A program made the position numbers and the translations under genes. A stretch of 5,873 nucleotides of DNA from Acidobacteriaceae bacterium (GTDB lineage: Bacteria; Acidobacteriota; Terriglobia; Terriglobales; Acidobacteriaceae). Each line of letters opens with the position of its first letter. Position 1 is the stretch's first letter. The stretch is taken from contig PKYX01000143.1 of NCBI GenBank assembly GCA_003132825.1, positions 1 to 5,873 on the forward strand, in the 5' to 3' direction. The notes under the pieces were generated by a model that did no database searches, was not told the DNA's origin, and was given only the letters and a program-made list of their open reading frames with translations. This document shows positions 1-5,873 of this stretch, piece after piece.

Positions 1-1197
1 AGCATCTTCACCAATTTATCGCCGGTTTTGAATTCGCAGATTCGCGTCACCTTCGAGCAAGAGCTGCTTGCCGGATTCGGCTTCGGGCCCAACTTGCGCT
101 ATTTGCGTATCGCCCGGAACAACAAGAAGATCTCCGACGTTGCCTTCAAGGACCAGGTCATCGAGACCGTCACTCAGATCAAGAACATATACTGGGATCT
201 GGTCAGCGCCTATCAGCAGGCGCGGGTGAACGAGCAGTCGTTGGCGTTCGCCCAGCAAACCCTCGAGAACGCGCAAAAGCAACTGCAGCTGCAGGCCGTG
301 CCCGCCATGGACGTGATGCGCTCCGAGGCCGAGGTTTCGAGACGCGACCAGGATCTCACCGTGGCCCGCACCAACCTTCAGCTGCAAGAATCACTGATGA
401 AGAATGCGCTGACCAAGACCCTCGACGATCCGGTGCTCGAGGAGATGCCGGTGGTTCCGACCGATCAAATGCAGGTCGTCCAGACCCCGGAATCTGAGCC
501 CATCCTGGACCTGATTTCTGAGGCCTTGCGCAATCGCCCCGAGCTGGCTGAATCCGCGGTGGATCTGGACAACCGACAGATCAGCCGCAAAGCGGCGCGG
601 AACGCTCTGCTGCCCTCCCTGTCCCTCGAAGCGTTCTATGGAGGAACCGGGTTGGCGGGCGATCTGAATCCGGAATTCACCGGTACGAACAGTTCCGTTG
701 TGCCGACGGATCTGGGCGGCGCTCTGCAGCAGACCGTCAACAACTCCGCCCCGGATTATTTCGTCGGTCTGAACCTGAGTATTCCGCTGCGCAACCGGGT
801 GGCGAAAGCCGACCAGTTCCGCTCCGAGCTGGAATATCGCCAGTCCGAATTGCGCCTGGAGCAACTCAAGAAACAAATCCGCATCGAGGTTCGCAACGCG
901 CAGTACGCGCTCGAGCAAAGTCGTGCCCGCGTGGACGCCGCGCGCAAGGCTCGGGACCTGTCGCAGCGCACTTTCGAAATCACCAAGAAGGAGCAGACTT
1001 TAGGGGCCGGCTCCAATTACCAGACCATGACCGCGCAACAGGATCTGGCGGTCGCGGAACAGGATTTGGTCACCGCGATGACCACGTACGAAAAAGCCCA
1101 AGTTGAACTGGACCGCGCCACCGGGGCAACTTTGGAACATAATGGAATCAAGATCCAGGATGCGATAAACGGTACAATCAGCAACCCGGCCCCCTAG
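1..1197 (+). CDS. TolC-family outer membrane efflux protein, 5'-truncated by window edge
   Basis: The frame is open from base 1 (398 codons to the TAG), so the start, signal peptide and first part of the barrel lie upstream; the TTG at 28 is only an internal Leu codon. What is seen fits the second part of an outer-membrane efflux (OEP/TolC) protein: long amphipathic helices rich in Gln, Glu, Arg and Ala (about residues 45-140 and 270-385 of the visible part), separated by a segment with beta character (YFVGLNLSIPL) typical of the second barrel hairpin. The C-terminal helix has the pattern LGAGSNYQTMTAQQDLAVAE, where a short G/S turn opens the last long helix. Family role: a trimeric outer-membrane duct working with an adaptor and an inner-membrane ABC, RND or MFS pump. 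The next gene begins 7 nt after the stop, so it is probably co-transcribed with the regulator pair. The substrate cannot be read from the sequence. Family call firm; specific role unknown. Confidence 0.93.
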   Translation, partial: SIFTNLSPVLNSQIRVTFEQELLAGFGFGPNLRYLRIARNNKKISDVAFKDQVIETVTQIKNIYWDLVSAYQQARVNEQSLAFAQQTLENAQKQLQLQAVPAMDVMRSEAEVSRRDQDLTVARTNLQLQESLMKNALTKTLDDPVLEEMPVVPTDQMQVVQTPESEPILDLISEALRNRPELAESAVDLDNRQISRKAARNALLPSLSLEAFYGGTGLAGDLNPEFTGTNSSVVPTDLGGALQQTVNNSAPDYFVGLNLSIPLRNRVAKADQFRSELEYRQSELRLEQLKKQIRIEVRNAQYALEQSRARVDAARKARDLSQRTFEITKKEQTLGAGSNYQTMTAQQDLAVAEQDLVTAMTTYEKAQVELDRATGATLEHNGIKIQDAINGTISNPAP

Positions 1198-1204
1198 AAC
1201 CCCG

Positions 1205-2617
1205 ATGCCCGCTCCGGCCAAACCGGGAGAAACATCCGTCGCTGCGCCCAGCAAGAGGAGCCAGGAGCGGCCGCCCCGCGTTTTGGCCGCCGATGACCAG
1301 CAGCACATTCTCGACGCGATTGAGATCCTGTTGCGCCCCCAGGGCTACCAGGTGGAAACCGCGCGATCGCCTGCTCTCGCTCGCGAAGCGCTTAGCACCG
1401 CGAGTTACGACGCTCTGCTCATCGACCTGAATTACACGCGCGACACCACCTCCGGCCAGGAAGGCCTCGACTTGCTGTCGGAGATCGTGGCCTTGGACTC
1501 GACCATTCCCGTCATCGTCATGACCGCTTGGGGCAATGTGGCTCTGGCGGTCGAAGCCATGCGCCGCGGGGCGCGCGATTTCATCCAGAAACCGTGGGAA
1601 AACGAACGGCTGCTGACCGTTCTACAGACCCAGATTGAGCTGCGTCGCGCGCTCCGTGAGGCGGAACGGTTGGCGGCTGAAAACCGGCTGCTCCGCGCCG
1701 AGGGCCGTCCGGAGTTCATCGCCGCCGCTCCCGCTATGCAACTGGTGCTTGAAACCATCACCCGGGTCGGTCCCTCTGAAGCGAACGTATTGGTCACCGG
1801 GGAGCACGGTACGGGCAAGGAAGTGGTCGCGAAAACGCTGCACGCGCTTTCCCCGCGTGCTGCGCGCTCGCTCGTGGCCGTCAACACCGGGGCTCTGGCC
1901 GAGGGAACCTTCGAAAGCGAACTGTTCGGTCATGTGAAGGGCGCATTCACCGATGCCCGGGCGGACCGCATCGGCCGCTTTGAGCTGGCCGATGGCGGTA
2001 CCATCTTCCTCGACGAAATCGGCAACGTGCCCTACCGCCAGCAAGCCAAGTTGCTGCGCGTGCTGGAATCGGGAGAAATCGAGCGCGTTGGTTCCTCGCG
2101 TACGCGGCGGGTGGACGTACGCGTGATTTCCGCCACCAATTCCGATCTTACGGCGGCTTGCACTACCGGCCAATTTCGGGAAGACCTGCTGTTCCGGCTG
2201 AATACGGTCGAAATTCATGTGCCCCCCTTGCGCGAACGCCGGGAAGACATTCCCGCCTTGGCCGGGCACTTTCTCTCGCGCTACGCTTCCCGCTACCGGC
2301 GGTCCATTCACGGATTTGACGCGGCGGCTCTGCAATTGCTCCTGCAATACGCCTGGCCGGGGAATGTGCGGGAGCTCGAACACACTCTGGAGCGGGCCAT
2401 TCTGATGTGCCGGACCAACGAGATCCAGTCGGCCGACCTGGGATTGAACCTGCGGCCGCAGACCCAAAATCTCGAAGAACTCAGCCTGGAGGCGGTGGAG
2501 AGCACGCTCATCCGCAAGGCCCTGCAACGCTACCAGGGCAACGTGAGCCAGGCCGCGGAGGCCTTGGGACTGAGCCGCGGAGCCCTGTATCGCCGCATGG
2601 AGAAATATGGGCTCTAG
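1205..2617 (+). CDS. Sigma-54-dependent response regulator, NtrC family (REC-AAA+-Fis HTH)
   Basis: 470 aa, normal length for NtrC-type activators. Receiver domain about 25-140: acidic pair D30/D31, phospho-acceptor D74, T107 and K129. The loop after D74 (LNYTRDTTSGQEGLDLL) is about five residues longer than the usual D-x-x-M-P-x-x-x-G and lacks the Pro. AAA+ domain about 170-400: Walker A GEHGTGKE (199-206), sigma-54-contacting GAFTDA loop (246-251), Walker B IFLDE with D270/E271, sensor I N312, arginine-finger region FREDLLFRLN (R325, R331), sensor II WPGNVRELE (384-392). The C-terminal Fis-type helix-turn-helix (about 443-470) starts at GNVSQAAEALGLSR. Role: phosphorylated oligomer hydrolyses ATP to remodel sigma-54 RNA polymerase at -24/-12 promoters. 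The ATG at 1205 has no clear Shine-Dalgarno but lies 7 nt after the tolC-like stop, suggesting translational coupling. It overlaps the kinase gene by 11 nt, its likely cognate sensor. The GAFTDA loop is intact, so sigma-54 dependence is expected. Regulon not visible. Confidence 0.96.
   Translation: MPAPAKPGETSVAAPSKRSQERPPRVLAADDQQHILDAIEILLRPQGYQVETARSPALAREALSTASYDALLIDLNYTRDTTSGQEGLDLLSEIVALDSTIPVIVMTAWGNVALAVEAMRRGARDFIQKPWENERLLTVLQTQIELRRALREAERLAAENRLLRAEGRPEFIAAAPAMQLVLETITRVGPSEANVLVTGEHGTGKEVVAKTLHALSPRAARSLVAVNTGALAEGTFESELFGHVKGAFTDARADRIGRFELADGGTIFLDEIGNVPYRQQAKLLRVLESGEIERVGSSRTRRVDVRVISATNSDLTAACTTGQFREDLLFRLNTVEIHVPPLRERREDIPALAGHFLSRYASRYRRSIHGFDAAALQLLLQYAWPGNVRELEHTLERAILMCRTNEIQSADLGLNLRPQTQNLEELSLEAVESTLIRKALQRYQGNVSQAAEALGLSRGALYRRMEKYGL
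2599..2617 (+). promoter_or_regulatory. Ribosome binding site and overlapping stop/start joining regulator and kinase
   Basis: GGAG at 2599-2602 lies 4 nt before the kinase ATG (2607-2609), inside the last codons of the regulator, whose TAG is 2615-2617. The overlap in different frames supports translational coupling and fixes the kinase start; stoichiometric production of sensor and regulator is the likely consequence (inference). Confidence 0.6.
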
Positions 2618-4043
2618 CCCGCTCGGGAAGCCCAATCCCGGCGCGCGAAAGCCTCCAGGCAAGCGGGTTCGGCTCCTCTACGAGCGCCGGGTAAGCCTCT
2701 ACTCCTTATTTGTGGCGCTGCCCGGCTTGGCCGTGGGCGGAGTGCTCATCTGGTATCAGTCCTGGACGCTCGAATCGAAACTCACCGTTTTCCTCATTGA
2801 GCTGTTCGTGTGGTGGGTGTTGGCCATGGCCCTGCAGGAGCAGGTGACTCATCCGCTGCAGACTCTGTCGAACGTGGTGGCCTCCCTTCGCGAAGAGGAC
2901 TACTCATTCCGCGCCCGCGGCGCGGCCCCGGACGATGCGCTCGGCGAGCTTTCTCTGGAAGTCAATGCTTTGGCCGACTTGCTGGCGGAACGTCGGATTC
3001 AGGCCATCGAAGCCACCGCCTTGTTGCGCCGCGTGGTCGAGGAGATCGAAGTACCCTTGTTCGCCTTCGATCCCAACCAGGTTTTGCGTTTGGTCAACTC
3101 CGCCGGAGAGCGCCTGCTGCAAATGCCCGCGGTGAGGCTGCTCGGGCGCACCGCGGCAGAGATTGGGCTTGGCCCTTGCCTGGCGGCGGAGAGCGAAACT
3201 CTAGTGCCTTTGCACTTCAGCAGTCCGACCGCGCGCTGGCTGGTGCGCCGCAGCTCCTTCCGCCAGAAAGGTGTGCCGCATACCTTGATCGTTCTGTCGG
3301 ATGTCAGCCGGGCCCTGCGGGAAGAAGAGCGCAGCGCCTGGCAGCGACTCATCCGGGTCCTGGGGCACGAACTCAACAATTCGCTCGCGCCCATCAAGTC
3401 CATCGCAGGCAGCCTGATTGCGCGCATCTCCCAAGTCCCGTTGACTGTCGAGCAGCGTCAGGATTTTGAGCGCGGGCTGGCCATCATCGAAACTCGAGCC
3501 GCTTCCCTCAATCGCTTCCTGCAGGCTTACCGGCAATTGGCGCAAATGCCCCCGCCGGTTTTGCGCAAGAGCGCCCTGGCGCCGATCGTGCAGCGGGTTG
3601 CGAGTCTTGAGACCCGCATGCCGGTGGAGGTGGCTCCGGGCCCTGAGGTCGACTTGATGGTCGATGCCGACCAACTCGAGCAGATGCTGATCAATCTGGT
3701 GCGCAACGCCGTCGAAGCCGTGCGGGAGCCGGTGAACCCGGCGGACTCCCCCCGAGATGGCTTAGCCGCCCGGCCGCCGGGCTCGGCGCCCGAGGTTGTC
3801 ATGCGCTGGGAGCTGGGGGAAAAAGACTTGGTACTCACCATTGAGGACACCGGTCCCGGCTTGCTCAATCCGAGCAACGCATTCGTGCCCTTCTACACCA
3901 CCAAGCCCGCCGGCAGCGGAATTGGCCTGGTGCTTTGCCGGCAGATCGCCGAAGCTCACGGGGGTTCGATCGAGCTGCTCAACCGGACCGACAGGCTGGG
4001 GTGCCTGGTGAAGGTCACGTTGCCGCGGTTCGAGTCAGCCTGA
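2607..4043 (+). CDS. Membrane sensor histidine kinase, NtrY-like (2 TM, HAMP-like, PAS-like, HisKA, HATPase)
   Basis: 478 aa. After a basic N-terminal stretch come two hydrophobic segments, about 31-50 and 59-77, joined by only about 8 residues, so there is no real periplasmic sensor domain. A HAMP-like linker (about 78-132; P83, E114) and a PAS-like region (about 135-235, around VPLFAFDPNQVLRLVNSAGE) follow. The H-box is RVLGHELNNSLAPIKS with phospho-acceptor H254; E255 and N258 keep the E-x-x-N phosphatase motif, but the Pro usual at H+5 is S259. ATPase domain: N-box LINLVRNAVEAV (N363, N367), G1 EDTGPG (414-418), F-box FVPFYTTK, G2 GSGIGL (436-441). A Pro/Ala-rich insert (about 375-396) separates the N-box from G1. 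Role: autophosphorylates and transfers phosphate to D74 of the adjacent regulator. The ATG at 2607 has GGAG at 2599-2602 and overlaps the regulator stop by 11 nt, a coupled pair. Signal unknown; the short loop points to membrane or cytoplasmic sensing. Confidence 0.94.
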   Translation: MGSSPLGKPNPGARKPPGKRVRLLYERRVSLYSLFVALPGLAVGGVLIWYQSWTLESKLTVFLIELFVWWVLAMALQEQVTHPLQTLSNVVASLREEDYSFRARGAAPDDALGELSLEVNALADLLAERRIQAIEATALLRRVVEEIEVPLFAFDPNQVLRLVNSAGERLLQMPAVRLLGRTAAEIGLGPCLAAESETLVPLHFSSPTARWLVRRSSFRQKGVPHTLIVLSDVSRALREEERSAWQRLIRVLGHELNNSLAPIKSIAGSLIARISQVPLTVEQRQDFERGLAIIETRAASLNRFLQAYRQLAQMPPPVLRKSALAPIVQRVASLETRMPVEVAPGPEVDLMVDADQLEQMLINLVRNAVEAVREPVNPADSPRDGLAARPPGSAPEVVMRWELGEKDLVLTIEDTGPGLLNPSNAFVPFYTTKPAGSGIGLVLCRQIAEAHGGSIELLNRTDRLGCLVKVTLPRFESA

Positions 4044-4045
4044 GC

Positions 4046-4062
4046 AGGGGGGCGCCCCTTTT
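4046..4062 (+). terminator. Possible short intrinsic terminator after the kinase gene
   Basis: Three nt after the kinase TGA, AGGGG (4046-4050) can pair with CCCCT (4055-4059) around a GGCG loop, with a run of four T at 4059-4062. The stem is only 5 bp and the T-run is short, so strength is doubtful. The position, directly after the last gene of the putative operon, is right. The same bases also match a sigma-54 promoter. Confidence 0.35.
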
Positions 4063-4065
4063 GCA
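4050..4065 (+). promoter_or_regulatory. Candidate sigma-54 (-24/-12) promoter
   Basis: GGGCGCC-CCTT-TTGCA has the invariant GG (4051-4052) and GC (4063-4064) separated by exactly 10 nt, plus a full TTGCA -12 element. The -24 half differs from the consensus TGGCACG at three of seven positions. Transcription would start near 4076, giving a leader of about 270 nt before the peptidase ATG. The site lies just behind a sigma-54 activator gene, which raises interest, but in GC-rich DNA such a match may be chance, and it overlaps the hairpin. Confidence 0.3.
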
Positions 4066-4194
4066 ATCGCTTACCGCGAGCCGACACGGGTTGCCCCTCA
4101 AGTGGGTGAATCAGCTGAGTGTAGATCCTACGGGTTCGGTCGGTACCGGGTTTCGCCGGTCGGGGCGGACCGCAAGCGAGCGCCCTTAAGGGTA

Positions 4195-4259
4195 GGGGAA
4201 TCAGGGTAACCTGGGGTAATCTCAGGCAACCGTCCCCAGATTACACTCCTCTGATTACA
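4195..4259. repeat. Cluster of imperfect direct and inverted repeats upstream of the peptidase
   Basis: Two related tandem units are seen: GGGGAATCAGGGTAACC (4195-4211) and GGGGTAATCTCAGGCAACC (4213-4231). They are followed by inverted counterparts: CCCCAGATTAC (4234-4244) and GATTACA again (4253-4259; first copy 4239-4245). GTAATCT (4216-4222) pairs with AGATTAC (4238-4244), and CTGGGG (4211-4216) with CCCCAG (4234-4239); the two pairings share bases and so are alternatives. This could be an operator array for a dimeric regulator or a leader RNA structure. No known binding site is recognised. Confidence 0.45.
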
Positions 4260-4333
4260 AAGCGGGGGAAACCGCAACTCCGGAGCATGGCTCGGGGTTA
4301 TGATTGAAAAAGCCGCCATAATTTCTGATTGTT

Positions 4334-4346
4334 GAGGAGTGGAATG
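4334..4346 (+). promoter_or_regulatory. Ribosome binding site deciding the peptidase start
   Basis: GAGGAG (4334-4339) precedes ATG 4344 by 4 nt. The in-frame TTG at 4332 overlaps this site and is unlikely to be the start; the ATG also places a good signal peptide at the N-terminus. Confidence 0.65.
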
Positions 4347-5873
4347 CAAAGGACTTCGGTGATCCCTGTGCCCTCTTGTCTTGTAGTGTGCCTGCTGCTG
4401 TCGGTGACCGCAGCCGTTTCCTCTGCCCAGGCTCCGCCCCCCGATCGCATCCTCGAAGCCATCGACCCGGGGCAGATGACGACACTCCAAGGCAGTGTTC
4501 ATCCTTGGGCGCGGGCGCAGTTCGACCAGGGCAGAGTCGACCCCGGGATGGAGATGCAGGGCGTCACCATCGCCTTCAAGCTGTCGCCCAGCCAGCAGGC
4601 CGCCCTCGATCAGTTGATCGCCGAGCAGCAGGATCCCTCTTCCCCGAACTACCACCAATGGCTGACACCGGAACAGTACGCCACCCGCTTTGGCATGAGC
4701 CAGAACGACCTCGGTCGAGTGACCACCTGGCTCGAGGCCCAAGGCTTCAGCCGAATCCAGGTGTCCCGCAGCGCCACCCGGGTGGCCTTTGACGGAAATG
4801 CAGCCCACGTCGAAGCCGCTTTTCGCACCGAAATTCACAGTTACCTGGTGAACGGCGAGACGCACTTCGCCAATGCCTTAGAACCGTCGGTCCCCGCGGC
4901 TTTCGCCGGGACGGTTCTCGGTTTCCGCCGCCTCGATAACTTTCGCCCCCGGCCGCGCCTACGGCCGACCGCCCACTTCACCTCGAGCGTTTCGGGCAAC
5001 CATTTCATGACCCCGGGTGATTTCGCCACCATCTATGACTTGACGCCCCTCTATAACCTCGGTCTCGACGGCGCCGGAATCACCATCGCCGTGGTGGGAC
5101 AAACGGTCATTAACCTCACCGACGACGCCGCGTTCCGCAGCGCGGCCGGCTTGTCTGCCAATGCTCCGACGCTGTTTCTGACGCCCAATACAGGGACGTC
5201 GGTGACTTCGACCGACGATCTCGACGAAGCCAATCTGGATGTGGAATGGTCGGGTGGAGTGGCCAAGAATGCGACCGTCCTTTTTGACTACGCCGGGTCG
5301 ACCGGCAGCGTCTTCGATGCCCTGACCGATGCGATCGACAATAACCGCGCGCCCGTCATCGGCATCAGCTACGGCAATTGCGAGGCCAACATCGGTACCC
5401 CTCCCCTCACGGTCGCCGAGGACTTGCGCACGCTGGTGCAACAGGGGGTGAGCCAGGGGCAGACGGTCAGTGCGGCCTCCGGTGACGATGGCGCTGCCGA
5501 CTGCGAGCCCAGTCCGAGCGACCCTAACAACACCAGCGCTACCACCGGACTGGCGGTCGATGTTCCCGGCGCCATTCCCGAGGTCACAAGCGTCGGGGGC
5601 AGCGAATTCATGGGAGACCCGGCCAGTCTCACGGCCACCCAGTACTGGGGTGCAACCCCTGGAACCGACGACATCAGTTCGGCCCTGTCCTACATTCCCG
5701 AGATGGCATGGAATGATACCGCGACCGCCGGCGTATTGTCGGCCGGCGGGGGCGGCCTAAGCACCTTTTTTACCAAGCCGGCTTGGCAGACGGCCTTGAC
5801 GCCGGCCGATGGCCAGCGCGACGTGCCGGACATCGCGCTGAACGCCTCCGATGCCCATGACCCGTACCTGGTC
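4344..5873 (+). CDS. Secreted S53 family peptidase (sedolisin/kumamolisin type), 3'-truncated by window edge
   Basis: The first 510 residues are visible. The N-terminus is a Sec-type signal peptide (hydrophobic about 11-27, likely cleavage after the SSAQA region near 28-30). A pro-kumamolisin activation domain (about 45-195) shows HQWLTPEQYATRFG (104-117) and VAFDGNAAHVEAAF. The catalytic domain begins about 220. In DEANLDVEW, E295 and D299 match the Glu and Asp of the Ser-Glu-Asp triad (E80/D84 in sedolisin); D381 in SAASGDDGA matches the oxyanion-hole Asp (D170). C346 (YGNCE) and C387 (ADCE) probably form a disulfide. AGGGGLSTFFTKPAWQ (468-482) and RDVPDIALNAS (492-502) are family-typical. 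The SGTS serine motif and C-terminal calcium site fall outside the window. Family role: acid-active endopeptidase, self-processed outside the cytoplasm, probably for protein scavenging. It has its own ribosome binding site and a 300-nt upstream gap, so probably its own transcript. Completeness and any C-terminal domains cannot be judged. Confidence 0.95.
   Translation, partial: MQRTSVIPVPSCLVVCLLLSVTAAVSSAQAPPPDRILEAIDPGQMTTLQGSVHPWARAQFDQGRVDPGMEMQGVTIAFKLSPSQQAALDQLIAEQQDPSSPNYHQWLTPEQYATRFGMSQNDLGRVTTWLEAQGFSRIQVSRSATRVAFDGNAAHVEAAFRTEIHSYLVNGETHFANALEPSVPAAFAGTVLGFRRLDNFRPRPRLRPTAHFTSSVSGNHFMTPGDFATIYDLTPLYNLGLDGAGITIAVVGQTVINLTDDAAFRSAAGLSANAPTLFLTPNTGTSVTSTDDLDEANLDVEWSGGVAKNATVLFDYAGSTGSVFDALTDAIDNNRAPVIGISYGNCEANIGTPPLTVAEDLRTLVQQGVSQGQTVSAASGDDGAADCEPSPSDPNNTSATTGLAVDVPGAIPEVTSVGGSEFMGDPASLTATQYWGATPGTDDISSALSYIPEMAWNDTATAGVLSAGGGGLSTFFTKPAWQTALTPADGQRDVPDIALNASDAHDPYLV

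Larger units (their letters stand above)
4044..4343 (+). other. 300-nt intergenic region between kinase and S53 peptidase genes
   Basis: No convincing gene is seen on either strand; open frames crossing it are extensions of shadows from neighbouring genes. It holds a GC hairpin with T-run and a -24/-12-like match (4046-4065), a perfect palindrome CGGTACCG (4141-4148), GGTCGG repeated at 4138 and 4158, a second palindrome CCCTTAAGGG (4183-4192), and a repeat cluster (4195-4259). The last 100 nt are more AT-rich than the flanks. A sigma-70 -10-like CATAAT (4317-4322) lies close to the peptidase ATG but has no good -35 partner at 16-18 nt. No tRNA, rRNA or recognised riboswitch was found by eye. 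Confidence 0.6.

Noticed and set aside
1622..2662. 346-codon open frame on the minus strand opposite the response regulator
   Set aside because: It lies wholly antisense to a gene with clear REC/AAA+/HTH motifs. Long antisense frames are expected in high-GC coding DNA, and its translation shows no recognisable domain.
3961..3975. GGTTCGATC resembling a tRNA T-loop
   Set aside because: No acceptor, anticodon or D-arm surrounds it, and it lies inside the conserved kinase ATPase domain.
3935..4189. 84-codon plus-strand frame overlapping the kinase 3' end
   Set aside because: It begins inside the conserved HATPase G2 region in another frame, has no ribosome binding site, and its content is explained by the kinase codons.
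4195..4259. CRISPR-like array
   Set aside because: Only two imperfect units with no uniform spacers and no cas genes nearby; treated as a regulatory repeat candidate instead.
4287..4307. Possible six-codon leader peptide (ATG at 4287 to TGA)
   Set aside because: No Shine-Dalgarno is evident and there is no run of regulatory codons or attenuator hairpin, so it is probably chance.
4377..4391. Possible lipobox (LVVC) in the peptidase N-terminus
   Set aside because: The residue before Cys is Val rather than Gly, Ala or Ser, and the hydrophobic core continues past the Cys, which fits an ordinary Sec signal peptide.
4128..4865. 245-codon minus-strand open frame crossing the intergenic region into the peptidase gene
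   Set aside because: Most of it is opposite the signal peptide and pro-domain of the S53 gene; the translation is low-complexity and no start signal or domain supports it.

Overview
The window is high-GC DNA, densely coded, with every supported gene on the + strand. It looks like a Gram-negative-type chromosome, most plausibly from an Acidobacteriota member. That guess rests on an outer-membrane TolC-family factor beside an NtrC/NtrY-like pair whose receiver has an unusual long loop, followed by a secreted S53 (sedolisin/kumamolisin-type) peptidase, a family often expanded in that phylum. The taxonomy is inference; no marker gene is present.

Layout: (1) positions 1-1197 hold the 3' part of a TolC-like outer-membrane efflux gene that begins before the window. 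(2) 1205-2617 encode a sigma-54-dependent response regulator (REC-AAA+-Fis HTH). (3) 2607-4043 encode a membrane-bound sensor histidine kinase (two TM segments, HAMP-like, PAS-like, HisKA, HATPase). These three are tightly packed (7-nt gap, then 11-nt overlap) and read as one operon. (4) 4044-4343 is a 300-nt non-coding region with a short GC hairpin plus T-run, an overlapping sigma-54 -24/-12-like match, two short palindromes and a cluster of imperfect direct and inverted repeats. (5) 4344 to the window end encode the first 510 residues of a secreted S53 peptidase; the catalytic serine lies beyond the edge.

How the parts may work together: the kinase has almost no extracytoplasmic domain, so it probably senses a membrane or cytoplasmic cue. 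It would phosphorylate the NtrC-like activator, which would open sigma-54 promoters. The coupling to a TolC-type exit duct suggests control of an export or efflux pump whose inner-membrane and adaptor genes probably lie upstream, outside the window. The peptidase looks like a separate transcription unit, although the -24/-12-like site between it and the kinase leaves open control by the adjacent activator. No wholly new system is evident. The most unusual points are the intergenic repeat/promoter region, the extended receiver loop and the kinase H-box variant.
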